Source: Citreicoccus inhibens
GTDB taxonomy: Bacteria > Myxococcota > Myxococcia > Myxococcales > Myxococcaceae
Assembly (NCBI RefSeq): GCF_019039035.1
Contig: NZ_JAHNZT010000019.1
Location: forward strand, 1-64,000
Length of the DNA stretch: 64,000 nt
Direction: 5' to 3'
Part shown: positions 35,062 to 44,213 of the stretch, piece by piece
Layout: the number at the start of each line of letters is the position of its first letter
Numbering within the stretch: the first letter of the stretch is position 1
The notes under the pieces: model-generated
The model's input: the letters and a program-made list of their open reading frames with translations, nothing else
The model's database searches: none
What the model was told of the DNA's origin: nothing
Program-made: the position numbers and the translations under genes

Positions 35062-36665
35062 AGCTGGTACCTACCGACGAGCTCCGAGAACCGCTTCGAA
35101 AGGGAGGTGAGGTTGTTGGCGACCTGTTCGATACGGCGCGTTCCCTCGACGGAGTCGCCCATCGCGGAGGTCAGCTCGCTCATCGCCGCGGCGATTTGCT
35201 CCACGCCAATCGTCTGCTGCCGGGTGTTGCCGGCGATCTGCCGCGCCGCGCCCGAGGACTCGCGGATGACCTCGGACAAGCCCGCGATGGCCTCGCCGGA
35301 CGCGCGCGCCATATCCATGGCCGCCATGGCGCGACGGCTGCCCTCGTCGGTCGCGGCCACGGAGGCGCGCGTGCCCTTCTGCACTTCGCCCAAGAGCGCG
35401 CGGACCTGATCCGCCGCCATGCGGGACTGCTCGGCCAGGGTGCGCATCTCGGTGGCCACCACCGCGAAGCCGCGCCCGTGCTCCCCCGCCTTGGCCGCCT
35501 CGATGGAGGCGTTGAGCGCGAGCAGGTTGGACTGCTCGGCCACGTCCTTCACCTGCCCGATGATGTCGCCAATCTGCAGCGTGCGCTCATTGAGGTCGGT
35601 GATGGCCAGCGCGATGGCCTTCACCTGCGCGCCCAGCTTCTCCATGCCCTCCACGCTCTCGGAGACGATGGTCTGTCCCTCGGTGCTCAGCGCCTCGGCC
35701 TGCTGCGTCTGGGTGATGACCGAGTCCGCGTAGGAGGTGGCCTGCTTCGAGGTCTGGGCAATCTCCGCGACGGTGGTGCTCGTCTCGTTGATGGCCGAGG
35801 CCTGCTGGTGCGCCATGGCGGACTGCTGCGTGGACGTGGCCAGCACGTGCGCCGCCTCGCGCTCCAGGTCCGAGGCCGCGCCGCGCAAGTCCTGCAACAG
35901 GTGCGTCAGCGCGTCCGCCATGGTGGCGAAGCTGCGCGCCACATCGCCAATCTCGTCCGTGCCCTCTGTGTCGAGCTGCTGGCGCAGGTCTCCACCCGCG
36001 ATGCCCACCGCCGCGCGCGCCAGTCGCTCCATGGGGATGACGAGCAGCCGCGCCATGGCCGCCGCGGCCAGCAAGCACGCGAGCCACACCACTCCGCCCA
36101 CGACGACCATGCGCACGGTGTTGGAGACGAGCACGTCGGAGATGGCCGCCTCCTCCAGCGCGAGCTGCACCGTGCCCACCCGCTGCCGCGCGCCACCCGC
36201 CGCGACGACGATGATGGGCGCGGTGGTCTCCACCACGGGCAACCCGGCGACCTCCAGGCTTCGGTCCGCCACGCCATCGCCGCTCGCGGCATCCACTGCC
36301 ACGGCCCCCGCGAAGCGCTCGCTCGCGGAGCGCGCCACCACCGCGCCGGCCGCGTCGCGCACGACGACGTAGGCCGCGTCCGCTTGCTCCTTGAGCGCGG
36401 TGTCCGCGCCGGACTTCAAGCGCGCCACGTCCTGCCCCGCCGCGGGTGCGGACAGAGCGAACGCCGTGCCCATCGCCGCGGAGCGGACGCGCTTGGTCAA
36501 CTCGTCGCGCAGCGCGCCGCGCGTCTGGACCCAGAAGGCACCAATCAGGATGCCGGCCACGAGCATCCCGAAGCCCGCCGTCGCGACGAGAATCTTCGTC
36601 CGCAGGCCCAGCCGCGACGCGTTGAGCGGTCCGGGCAGCGCCAGCTTCTTCCCCTTCACATCCAC
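35058..36665 (-). CDS. methyl-accepting chemotaxis protein
   Basis: The 535-residue transmembrane receptor has TM1 at about 24-46 and a small periplasmic sensor (about 47-183) with no recognised ligand fold. TM2 is at about 184-207, followed by HAMP, then a cytoplasmic coiled coil with the signalling tip [44 protein letters not shown]. The start is ATG 36665. It is the only receptor in the cluster and is the presumed substrate of the neighbouring CheR. Confidence 0.95.
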   Translation of the reverse strand: MDVKGKKLALPGPLNASRLGLRTKILVATAGFGMLVAGILIGAFWVQTRGALRDELTKRVRSAAMGTAFALSAPAAGQDVARLKSGADTALKEQADAAYVVVRDAAGAVVARSASERFAGAVAVDAASGDGVADRSLEVAGLPVVETTAPIIVVAAGGARQRVGTVQLALEEAAISDVLVSNTVRMVVVGGVVWLACLLAAAAMARLLVIPMERLARAAVGIAGGDLRQQLDTEGTDEIGDVARSFATMADALTHLLQDLRGAASDLEREAAHVLATSTQQSAMAHQQASAINETSTTVAEIAQTSKQATSYADSVITQTQQAEALSTEGQTIVSESVEGMEKLGAQVKAIALAITDLNERTLQIGDIIGQVKDVAEQSNLLALNASIEAAKAGEHGRGFAVVATEMRTLAEQSRMAADQVRALLGEVQKGTRASVAATDEGSRRAMAAMDMARASGEAIAGLSEVIRESSGAARQIAGNTRQQTIGVEQIAAAMSELTSAMGDSVEGTRRIEQVANNLTSLSKRFSELVGRYQL

Positions 36666-36698
36666 GTGACCTCCCTCCGGACTGCGTGCGGCGGCGGC

Positions 36699-38054
36699 CT
36701 AGCGCGCGCCCCGCCAACCCGCCTGCGTCCTCGGCGAGAGCGCTTGCCGCAGCCCTCCCGCCGTCATCGTCTCCACCCCTCGCAGGGGTTGCTCATCGTC
36801 CAGCCCGTCCAGCGCGCGCAGCGCGTTCTGCCGCGCGTGCTCCGCGTCCTCGCGGCGCTCCAGCCGGCCGTAGAGCGACACCAGCGTGGCGTGGCCGAGC
36901 GCGAGCTGCGGCTCCAGATAGAGCGCCTTGCGCACTTCCGCCACCGCGCCGTCCAAGTCTCCGCGCGACTCCGCGACCATCGCCAGCAGCAGGTACGCCT
37001 CGGGCGACAGCGCGCGCGCTGCCTCGCGGGCCAGCGCCTCGGCCTCATCGAAGCGACCCGCGCGCGCCGCATCACGAGCCCGTGACATGGCCTCCGAGCC
37101 CGGCGCTTCGATGGGCGCGTCTTCCACTTCGACGGGCGGCGGCGGCACGTCCAGGAACTCCAGCGCGCGCGGTCGCTCCAGGAGCCGCAGGTACGGCACC
37201 GCGCGCGTGCGCTCCTTGCGAGGCGCACTCGCCGCGGTCGCCGCGGGCTTCCACCCCGGCGGCGGCAGGCGCAGCACCACGCAGCCCTCCGCGTCCAGCG
37301 TCTCCATCCCCAGCGCGTTGGTGAGCGGCACCTCCGCGGGAGACACGAAGAGCAGCCCGCCCGGGGCCAGCGCCGCGACCAGCCGTTGCAGCACCCGCGC
37401 CACGAGTTCCGGCGGGAAGTAGATCAGGACATTGCGGCAGAAGATGGCGTTGAGCCCCGAGGTCGGGACCGGGTCCATCGCCAGGTTGTGCCGGCGGAAG
37501 TCCACCGCGCGCCGCACCTCGGGCACCACCGACAGCAGGTCGCCCGCGTCCTCCGCGAGGAACTGGCGCTCCAGGTCGGGCTCGATGCGCCGCAGCGACC
37601 AGGGCCCGTACACGCCCGCCCGCGCGCGCTCCAGCGCACGGCCGGACACGTCGGTGGCCAGCACGCGGAAGCGGCCCTCGGTCATCCCCGCCGAGCGCAA
37701 CGCCATGGCGATGCTGTAGGGCTCCTCGCCACTGGCGCAGCCCGCGCTCCACACGTGGAAGGTGCCCGTCGTGCCCACGGCCAGCCTCGCCAGCGCGCGC
37801 AGGTGCTCGGGGTGACGGAAGAAGTACGTCTCGCCGATCACCGCGTGCTCGATGAAGACCTCCACCGCCGCGGGCTCGCGCAAGAGCAGTTGCCGGAGGA
37901 AGACCGGGGCGGACAGGCCGCGCACCTGCGCCGCCCGCGCGAGCGCGGTCTCCAGCGAGCGACGGAGGCTGCGCGCCAGCGTCAGTCCACACGCCGACTG
38001 CAGCACGTCCTCCACCTGGGCCAGCGTCACGTCGTCGAGGAGCCCTTCGCTCAC
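36699..38054 (-). CDS. cheR: CheR methyltransferase with C-terminal TPR region
   Basis: The 451-residue protein has an N-terminal all-helical CheR domain, then an SAM-dependent methyltransferase core. Visible motifs are the GETYFFRHPEHL segment, motif I VWSAGCASGEEPYSIAM, ATDVSGRALERARAGVYG and FCRNVLIYF. The last ~130 residues form TPR-like helices (ARDAARAGRFDEAEALAREAARA and repeats). CheR methylates glutamates of the MCP. The Frz CheR homologue FrzF also carries TPRs. The GTG start overlaps the upstream cheW stop (GTGA). Confidence 0.95.
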   Translation of the reverse strand: MSEGLLDDVTLAQVEDVLQSACGLTLARSLRRSLETALARAAQVRGLSAPVFLRQLLLREPAAVEVFIEHAVIGETYFFRHPEHLRALARLAVGTTGTFHVWSAGCASGEEPYSIAMALRSAGMTEGRFRVLATDVSGRALERARAGVYGPWSLRRIEPDLERQFLAEDAGDLLSVVPEVRRAVDFRRHNLAMDPVPTSGLNAIFCRNVLIYFPPELVARVLQRLVAALAPGGLLFVSPAEVPLTNALGMETLDAEGCVVLRLPPPGWKPAATAASAPRKERTRAVPYLRLLERPRALEFLDVPPPPVEVEDAPIEAPGSEAMSRARDAARAGRFDEAEALAREAARALSPEAYLLLAMVAESRGDLDGAVAEVRKALYLEPQLALGHATLVSLYGRLERREDAEHARQNALRALDGLDDEQPLRGVETMTAGGLRQALSPRTQAGWRGAR

Positions 38055-38614
38055 GACCCCTCCGACCCGGCCAGCACGGACGCGGTTCGCAGCAGCGGGC
38101 GAATGCCCTCCGGCGTGCGGCACAGGCCCGCCATCATCCCAGTGCCATCCCACGGCAGCACCGAGTCCCCGGACGGAGCGCCATCCACCAACAGCGGCGC
38201 CTCCACCAGGTCCTTCACGCGATCCACCAGCAGCGCCACCAGCCGCTGGCCCTTGCAGACCACCAGGTGCGAGTCCAGGTCGGGCTCGCGTCGCACACCC
38301 AACAGCCGCGCCACGTCCACCACCACCGCGGGACTCCCCCGGTACATGAACGAGCCGACCACGTGCTTGGGCGCCCCCGGCAGCGAGTCCAGCGCCACCA
38401 GCCGCACCACCTCCTGAACCGAGTCCGCCGGCAAGAGCGCGGACGTCCCCGCGGCCTCCACCGTCAGGTACATGCCCGGCAGTCGCACCTCGCCATCCAG
38501 CTGCGCCAGCTCGCGACGCAGCTGCGCCTGCTCGGCCTCGAGCGCCCCCAGGCGCTCCTGCACCGAGGCGCGGCGCAGATGCACATCCGCGGTCTTGTTC
38601 GGGGGTTCGGCCAT
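38051..38614 (-). CDS. cheW: CheW-like coupling protein, first gene of the chemosensory operon
   Basis: 187 residues from ATG 38614. A short coiled-coil N terminus (RLGALEAEQAQLRRELAQL) precedes a CheW domain (LTVEAAGTSALLPADSVQEVVRLVALDSLPGAPKHVVGSFMYRGSPAVVVDVARLLGV). It is the second CheW of the cluster. It overlaps cheR by 4 bases and probably begins the six-gene transcript. Confidence 0.9.
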   Translation of the reverse strand: MAEPPNKTADVHLRRASVQERLGALEAEQAQLRRELAQLDGEVRLPGMYLTVEAAGTSALLPADSVQEVVRLVALDSLPGAPKHVVGSFMYRGSPAVVVDVARLLGVRREPDLDSHLVVCKGQRLVALLVDRVKDLVEAPLLVDGAPSGDSVLPWDGTGMMAGLCRTPEGIRPLLRTASVLAGSEGS

Positions 38615-38853
38615 CAGGGAACTCCGGCCTTTGTAGAGGCCGCGGGTGAAAAAACGGTAATCCGGGTTCCAACGCAACGCAATGCGGGCAAGGGCGGATC
38701 GTCCACCGTTTTCCATCTGCTGTCGCCGGGTCTGCGCTGACTGGACCTGGTGGTGGGTTGACCCCTGGGGTGTGCCCCACCTTTCAGTTGTGGTTTGATG
38801 CCGGACTGTCGCATTTCCGGAGAACCCATGTTCCTTGCTTCCTGGGGGCACGA

Positions 38854-40923
38854 ATGATCAAGGGTGATTCCCCAAACCCTGCCGAAGCCCCGGGGCCAGA
38901 TCCGCTCATCGGTCGCACACTGAACGGTCGCTTCAGCATCCAGGAACCCCTGGGCCTTGGCGGCATGGGCAAGGTCTACCGCGCCCTGCAGGCCCCGCTG
39001 GACCGCATGGTCGCCCTGAAGGTCCTCAATCCGAACTTCCCGAGCAGCCGGGACCCGGGCTTCCAGAAGCGCTTCCTGCGCGAAGCCTCGCTGACGTCCA
39101 AGCTGCGCCACCCGAACACGGTCACCGTCATCGACTACGGGCAGACGGATGATGGCATCTATTACATCGCCATGGAGTACCTGGAGGGTCGCACGCTGGC
39201 CCAGGTGCTCGGGCAGGTGGGACCGCTGCCGTGGCAGCGCGCCATCTCCATCGCGCAGCAGGTGTGCCGCTCTCTGCGCGAGGCACACAGCCTGGGCATC
39301 ATCCACCGCGACCTGAAGCCCGCCAACATCATGATCCTGAACGAGCAGGATCAGGATCTGGTCAAGGTGCTCGACTTCGGGCTCGTGAAGTCGGTGGCGC
39401 CGGCGCAGGAGGGGCCGGTCAGTCCGGAGATCACCCAGAACGGCACGTTCCTCGGCTCACCGCAGTACATGGCGCCGGAGCAGGCGCGCAACGTCGCGGA
39501 CGCGCGCAGTGACGTGTACTCGCTGGGCATCGTGCTGTTCCAGATGATGATGGCGCGCCCGCCGTTCATCGCGCGCGACCACATCGAGCTCATCTTCGCG
39601 CACTACAAGGAGCCGCCCCCCACGTTCCAGGCGATGCGGCCGGACATCTCCGTGCCGCCCGAGATTGAGCTCGTGGTGCGGCGCTGTCTGGAGAAGGACC
39701 CCGCGCGCCGCTACCAGAGCATGGACGAGCTCTTGGAGGGCCTGCGCGAGGCCACCATGTCCGCGGGCGGAAGCAGCGGCGTGTTCAAGCGGCCCGGTGG
39801 CTCGACGACGACGGGCCCCTACCCCTCTCCCCCTACGACGGGGCCATATGCCTCGCCGCTGTTCTCCAACGTGGCGGGCAACACCGAGGGCGGTGACACG
39901 CTCGCCGTGGACATCAGCGTCGAGGTGCCCCGCGCGGTCCAGCGCGCCCGCCAGCGCACGCTCTTGATGGGCGGCCTGGTGGGCGGCGTGGTGGTGGCGG
40001 GCGTCCTCGCCGGCGCGCTGTTCTTCATGCGCGGCTCGGCCGAAGAGAAGAAGCCGGTGCAGGTGGCCCAGGCCCCCGCGCCCGCGGTCCCTGCCCCCGC
40101 GCCCGAGCCCACCACGCCCGTGGGCGCCGGCAAGGTGCGCTTCAAGTTGATGAGCCAGCCGAACGGCGCGCGCGTCTACTACAAGGGACACGAGCGCGGC
40201 GTCACGCCGTTCACCCTGGAGGTGCCGCTGGGCGCCGAGGGCAGCGTGACGGCGGAGCTGACCTTCCAGCTCGAGGGCTACCAGACGGAGACGGTCATCA
40301 CCGGCGGCTCTGGCGAAGTGGTGCTCTCCCAGAAGCTCTCGCGCAAGCGAGGCGGCGGTAGCGGCAGTGGAGGCGGGCGCGTGGAGTTGGCCAATGCCAC
40401 CACGCCCGAGGACTTCGAGAACCTGGCGCCCGTGACGGCCGGTGGCATGGCAGCGCCCGTGATGATGGCGGCGGCTCCCGCCACGGCCCAGGCGCCCGCG
40501 CCCGCGCCCGTGGACACCAAGTCCGCTGCGGCCGTGGGCACCGCGGCGGCGGCGCAGGCTGGCGCCGTGGGGAGCCTGGCGGTGCCCGTGATTCCCGCCC
40601 ACGTCCTCGTCGCCAAGGACCCCGACGCGGTCATCCCGTTCAACAACGACATGGAGCGCCCCATCCCCGAGGATGAAGGCAAGCCCATCGCGTACACGCG
40701 CGAGGCGCTGGCCGCCAAGGCCGAGGGGCTCGTCGCCGTGCGCTGTACCCTCACCACCAAGGGCAAGGTGCAGAACTGTCGCCCCTTGAAGATGGTGACG
40801 GGCATGGAGCAGGTCGTCCTCGCCGCCCTGCAGTCGCGCACGTACAAGCCCATCCAGTACCAGGGCCGCGCGGTGAACGTGGACTACACGTTCACCATGC
40901 GCCTCGTGATGCCGCGCCGCTGA
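38854..40923 (+). CDS. Ser/Thr protein kinase with PEGA and TonB-C-like extracytoplasmic domains
   Basis: 689 residues. The N-terminal Hanks-type kinase (about 25-300) is complete: GLGGMGKVY loop (34-42), Lys56, HRDLKPAN (151-158), DFG (174-176) and the GSPQYMAPE P+1 region. A Gly/Pro/Thr linker leads to one membrane segment (TLLMGGLVGGVVVAGVLAGALFFM, about 370-393). Outside, a PEGA domain follows (about 425-500, FKLMSQPNGARVYYKG). After an Ala/Pro-rich spacer comes a C-terminal TonB-C-type domain (VAVRCTLTTKGKVQNCRPLKMVTG). The start ATG 38854 is the one nearest the kinase domain. It probably links envelope contact to cytoplasmic phosphorylation; its targets are unknown. Confidence 0.92.
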   Translation: MIKGDSPNPAEAPGPDPLIGRTLNGRFSIQEPLGLGGMGKVYRALQAPLDRMVALKVLNPNFPSSRDPGFQKRFLREASLTSKLRHPNTVTVIDYGQTDDGIYYIAMEYLEGRTLAQVLGQVGPLPWQRAISIAQQVCRSLREAHSLGIIHRDLKPANIMILNEQDQDLVKVLDFGLVKSVAPAQEGPVSPEITQNGTFLGSPQYMAPEQARNVADARSDVYSLGIVLFQMMMARPPFIARDHIELIFAHYKEPPPTFQAMRPDISVPPEIELVVRRCLEKDPARRYQSMDELLEGLREATMSAGGSSGVFKRPGGSTTTGPYPSPPTTGPYASPLFSNVAGNTEGGDTLAVDISVEVPRAVQRARQRTLLMGGLVGGVVVAGVLAGALFFMRGSAEEKKPVQVAQAPAPAVPAPAPEPTTPVGAGKVRFKLMSQPNGARVYYKGHERGVTPFTLEVPLGAEGSVTAELTFQLEGYQTETVITGGSGEVVLSQKLSRKRGGGSGSGGGRVELANATTPEDFENLAPVTAGGMAAPVMMAAAPATAQAPAPAPVDTKSAAAVGTAAAAQAGAVGSLAVPVIPAHVLVAKDPDAVIPFNNDMERPIPEDEGKPIAYTREALAAKAEGLVAVRCTLTTKGKVQNCRPLKMVTGMEQVVLAALQSRTYKPIQYQGRAVNVDYTFTMRLVMPRR

Positions 40924-40967
40924 AGCACGAGGCTCCGGGCCGTCCACACGGGCGGCCCGGTCCCCGC

Positions 40968-41675
40968 TCACGTTCCGGCGGAGGGCAGGCCGGGAGACCC
41001 GAGCGCGCTGCGCGCTCCCGGCACGCCCCAATCCACCACGGGCCAACCCCGTCGCTGCGCCTCGCGCCGCAGGCGATGGTCCGGGTGCACCACCACCGGC
41101 CGCCCCACCACCGTCAGCACGGACATGTCTGAAAACGAGTCCGTGTAGAAGGCACACGCGGACAGCGGCACGTCCACCGCGCGCGCGTAGGCTTCAGCGT
41201 GGGTGCGCTTGCCGTCACCGAAGCAGATGGGCCCCAGGGGACGCCCTGTGTGCAGGCCATCGCTCCCGACCTCGAAGCGATTGCAGAGCACCGCGTCCAG
41301 GCGCAGCTCTTTGGCCACCAGGTCGGACAGATAGCCCGAGGAGGACGTCAGGAGGACCAGCCGATCTCCCTCGCTCCGGTGTGCCTCCACCGCGCGCAGC
41401 GCGCCGGGCCGGTAGAGAGGACGAACCTCCTCCGCGTAGAAGTCCCGCGTGCGCGAATGGAGCGCCTCGGCGTCCGTGCCCGCGAGGAACGCGATGGCCC
41501 GTTGCACCGCGTCCTGCATGGAGACGAAGCCCAGGTGGTAGCGGGCGATCCACAGGCTCGCGCGCACCGCCTGCCACCGGGTGATGTGCCCGAGCGCGAG
41601 CTCCCGGCGGATCCACAGCGAGCCGGAGTTCGCCGCGAGCAGCGTCTTGTCGAGATCGAAGAAGGCGACGGCCAC
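40968..41675 (-). CDS. HAD-IB family phosphatase (SerB-like)
   Basis: The 235-residue HAD protein begins with the nucleophile motif FFDLDKTLL at residue 5. Motif II is LLTSSSGY and motif IV is AFYTDSFSDMSVL, with a helical cap between motifs I and II as in the subfamily IB enzymes (phosphoserine phosphatase-like, PGP phosphatase-like). The start is a GTG at 41675. The substrate is not determined. It is convergent with the kinase gene. Confidence 0.88.
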   Translation of the reverse strand: MAVAFFDLDKTLLAANSGSLWIRRELALGHITRWQAVRASLWIARYHLGFVSMQDAVQRAIAFLAGTDAEALHSRTRDFYAEEVRPLYRPGALRAVEAHRSEGDRLVLLTSSSGYLSDLVAKELRLDAVLCNRFEVGSDGLHTGRPLGPICFGDGKRTHAEAYARAVDVPLSACAFYTDSFSDMSVLTVVGRPVVVHPDHRLRREAQRRGWPVVDWGVPGARSALGSPGLPSAGT

Positions 41676-41731
41676 GCCCTTACCTTAAACCGCGCGAACC
41701 GGTATCGGCAGCCCCGTGGGGGGCCGTCCGC

Positions 41732-42667
41732 TCAACCGCCCGCCCGGAGGGCCCGGCGACGCACGAGGGCGCCCGCCACGAGCACCAGACTCGCCAGGGC
41801 CGAGCCAGACCCGGTGCTCGCGCACCCCGTGCCTCGCCCGTCCACCGCGAGCTTCATGCCCTCATCCTTCGGAGGCTCGCACTGCGTGGGCGGAAGCCCG
41901 CGCGGATAGGTGGAGCAGAAGCCCCGCGCCGAGCCCGAGTCGATGACGCGCTTGGCGGTCTCCCCTTGCGGCGCGGTGGGCTCCATCGTGGAGCCGCGGT
42001 CATCCACATGGTCCAGTCCCACGACGTGGCCAATCTCATGCGTCAGCGTGTTCTGCAGATCCGTCGCCACACAGGTGGGCTGCGCCGGGCCGGAGCACAC
42101 CGGAGCATTCACCGTGGTGAAGAGGAACCCCGTGGAGCCCCCCGGCTGGGACGAGTTCAGCTCGATGTCCGCGTCGAGCACGCGACCGTCCGTGAAGCTG
42201 TAGGTGGACGTGGTGAGCCCGATGGTCGCCGCGCCGTGCTGCCAGCACCCGTAGAGGTTGCCGCACGTCTCCGCGTCCCAGCAGGGGTCATCCATCGCGA
42301 CCAGGTCCTGGCAGGCGCGGTCGCGGAAGAGGATGACGTTGTAGCTGTCGGCGGGGTGCTCCTTGTCGTAGCCAGCGAGCGCCGGCAGCGTCCAGTCATC
42401 GCCGCGAATGAAGCGGTAGTCGCTGCACGACGCGGAGAGGGCCCGCCAACTGTCGAAGGCCGCCTCGATGGCCGCGACCGCCGCGTCGCGAGGCGTGCGC
42501 GCCGTCCCCGCCGCGTCCAGGTGATAGACGTAGTCGCGCCCGGGCCACATCAAGCACAGCGAACGACCGCGCATCGTCGTGCGCCGGAAGGACAACCCCT
42601 GCTGCGCGCCGGCGGCCCCAGCGAGCGCGCAGGCGACGAGCAGGAGCAGGCGGCTCCTCTTCCTCAC
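41732..42667 (-). CDS. secreted matrixin-like metalloprotease with MYXO-CTERM tail (copy 2)
   Basis: The 311-residue protein from GTG 42667 has a signal peptide (RKRSRLLLLVACALAGAAGA). It carries a metzincin zinc motif HEIGHVVGLDH (210-220) with the downstream Met-turn STMEP. Paired cysteines in CWDAETCGNLYGCW and CSGPAQPTC suggest disulfides. The C terminus has a short Cys-containing signature (GTGCAST), a hydrophobic helix and a basic RRRALRAGG end, as in MYXO-CTERM sorting tails. It is a paralogue of the upstream gene and overlaps it by 4 bases (GTGA). Confidence 0.88.
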   Translation of the reverse strand: MRKRSRLLLLVACALAGAAGAQQGLSFRRTTMRGRSLCLMWPGRDYVYHLDAAGTARTPRDAAVAAIEAAFDSWRALSASCSDYRFIRGDDWTLPALAGYDKEHPADSYNVILFRDRACQDLVAMDDPCWDAETCGNLYGCWQHGAATIGLTTSTYSFTDGRVLDADIELNSSQPGGSTGFLFTTVNAPVCSGPAQPTCVATDLQNTLTHEIGHVVGLDHVDDRGSTMEPTAPQGETAKRVIDSGSARGFCSTYPRGLPPTQCEPPKDEGMKLAVDGRGTGCASTGSGSALASLVLVAGALVRRRALRAGG

Positions 42668-43545
42668 CGGACACCCCTGCGGCGCGAACGCGCGAGCACG
42701 CCGAGCCCCAGCAGCGCCAGCGCCGAGAATCCGCCTCCCGCGGCGGCACACCCCGCCTTGGGCCCCAGCTCCAGGTCGACCACGGGGTGCGGCGACGACT
42801 GGCTCATGCCGCCCTTGGGATAGGTGACGCAGACGAACTCGCTCGAGCCGCTGTCGATGACCCGCTTGGACAGCTCACCGGGCGACGAGCTCCGGTTCAT
42901 GATGGAGCCCGCCGCGCGCGTGTGGTCCAACCCCACCAGGTGGCCAATCTCGTGCGTGGCGGTGTTCTGCACATCGGTGGAGGCGCAGTTCGGGCCGGGC
43001 ACGAGAACGCACGGCGCGCCGCTGCCCGTCGTGAACGTATAGGTCGCCGCGTTGAAGGAGATGTCTGAGTCGCGGATGATCCCCGAGCGCTCGTCATACG
43101 TGGTGAGCGTCACGGCGAGCGTGCCGTCCTCGTCGTCCCAGCAGTCGTACAGGTTGGCGCACGTCCCTGCCTTCCAGCACGCATCCGAGGCATCCACGAA
43201 GCTCTTGCAGCGGGTCATCCGAAAGAGCACGAGGTTCTGGTTGTCTCCATCGCGCGTGAAGCCCACCTTGCGCGCGTCCACGAGCGGGCCCTCCGCGAAG
43301 TCCAGATTGCCGCAACGGGTGAAGAGGGTCTGCCAGCTCTTGAAGGCCTCGCGCACCGCATCGAATTCGGTGTGCGGGTTCATGTTCGGATTGCCCAGGC
43401 TGCTCTGCTGCCAGTCGATGCGGGGCTGATTCCAGAACAAGGCCTGGGAGGAGGAGTCGCCCGCGACGACGCGACTGCGGACATATGGATCCGACGCCTG
43501 CCCCAGCGCGAGCGCCACCACCCACGAGGCGAGCGCGAGCATCAC
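42664..43545 (-). CDS. secreted matrixin-like metalloprotease with MYXO-CTERM tail (copy 1)
   Basis: 293 residues. A short signal peptide (MLALASWVVALALG) is followed by a metzincin domain with HEIGHLVGLDH (198-208) and the Met-turn GSIMN. Paired cysteines occur in CWKAGTCANLYDCW and CVLVPGPNC. The C terminus is a Cys-containing GCAAAGGG signature, a hydrophobic stretch and an Arg-rich RSRRRGVR end. The start is GTG 43545 or the immediately following ATG 43542; either overlaps the upstream stop. The segments NLYxCW, HEIGHxVGLDH and KRVIDSGS are shared with the downstream copy, indicating tandem duplication. Confidence 0.88.
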   Translation of the reverse strand: MMLALASWVVALALGQASDPYVRSRVVAGDSSSQALFWNQPRIDWQQSSLGNPNMNPHTEFDAVREAFKSWQTLFTRCGNLDFAEGPLVDARKVGFTRDGDNQNLVLFRMTRCKSFVDASDACWKAGTCANLYDCWDDEDGTLAVTLTTYDERSGIIRDSDISFNAATYTFTTGSGAPCVLVPGPNCASTDVQNTATHEIGHLVGLDHTRAAGSIMNRSSSPGELSKRVIDSGSSEFVCVTYPKGGMSQSSPHPVVDLELGPKAGCAAAGGGFSALALLGLGVLARSRRRGVR

Positions 43546-44102
43546 TTCGCCTCCTGCAGGGCCGCGCGAATGGCGGCCTTCAGCGCCTCCAGCGTCATGG
43601 GCTGAGCACTCGACTGGGAGACTTCACGCGACTGGGGATCCAACACCACCGCGTCCCCCAGCGAAGCGGGCACGGCCATGGCCGAGCGCGCGCCCGCGCC
43701 ACGCTGCACCTGATACTTGCCCTGCGCCATGCCGGACACTCGGAAGGCGGACGCGCCCTGCTTCTCCAGGAAGAGCACCACCTCCTCGCCCGGCGCGAAG
43801 CTCGCGAGTCCACTCACCACCTGCCCCAGGTCCCCCACCCGTCCACCCGGCTGGGTGATGAGCACCGTGCCCCCCGGCTGTCCCTTGAGGGACTCCGTCA
43901 CCTCCACCTCCACGTCCGTGACGATCCGCATGCCGTCCCCGCTCCACCGGCTCTGCACGCGATGGACGACGCCGTGGACCACGGCATCCGAGCCCCGCGC
44001 CAGCGAGGTGAGGTCCGCGCGCAGCAAGGTCGTGGCCTCCGCCGGCCGTCCCACGAGCAGCCCCACCAGCAGCAGCGTGCAAAGTACGTGACGAATCGAC
44101 AT
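43542..44102 (-). CDS. secreted protein of unknown function
   Basis: The 186-residue protein has a clear signal peptide (RHVLCTLLLVGLLVGRPAEA), then a beta-rich domain (VVHGVVHRVQSRW, TDVEVEVTESLKG, GEEVVLFLEKQG). No family was assigned. It heads the operon that continues with the two matrixin-like proteases, overlapping the first by up to 4 bases, so it may assist their secretion, inhibition or folding. That role is inference from position only. Confidence 0.75.
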   Translation of the reverse strand: MSIRHVLCTLLLVGLLVGRPAEATTLLRADLTSLARGSDAVVHGVVHRVQSRWSGDGMRIVTDVEVEVTESLKGQPGGTVLITQPGGRVGDLGQVVSGLASFAPGEEVVLFLEKQGASAFRVSGMAQGKYQVQRGAGARSAMAVPASLGDAVVLDPQSREVSQSSAQPMTLEALKAAIRAALQEAK

Positions 44103-44172
44103 GAAGTGTCTCCTTGGCGGCGCAGCCTATCCCCACCGCCCCACGCGCGCATCGAGCAAGGGGTGGCTTGCG

Positions 44173-44201
44173 TTGACCCCCTGGTGTCCAACTGCTATCC
44201 C
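44173..44201 (+). promoter_or_regulatory. probable sigma-70-type promoter for gltX
   Basis: TTGACC (44173-44178), 17 bases, then TATCCC (44196-44201). The hexamer and following CCCTG resemble the stronger promoter at 45744. The predicted transcription start falls only about 6 bases before the gltX ATG, so the leader would be very short. Confidence 0.5.
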
Positions 44202-44213
44202 GCGCGCTTGCCT

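Noticed and set aside
38752..38781. Stem GGTGGG...CCCACC overlapping TTGACC before the Ser/Thr kinase as a promoter or riboswitch
   Set aside because: No -10 hexamer lies at a suitable distance and the stem is short with a large loop; it is too weak to list.
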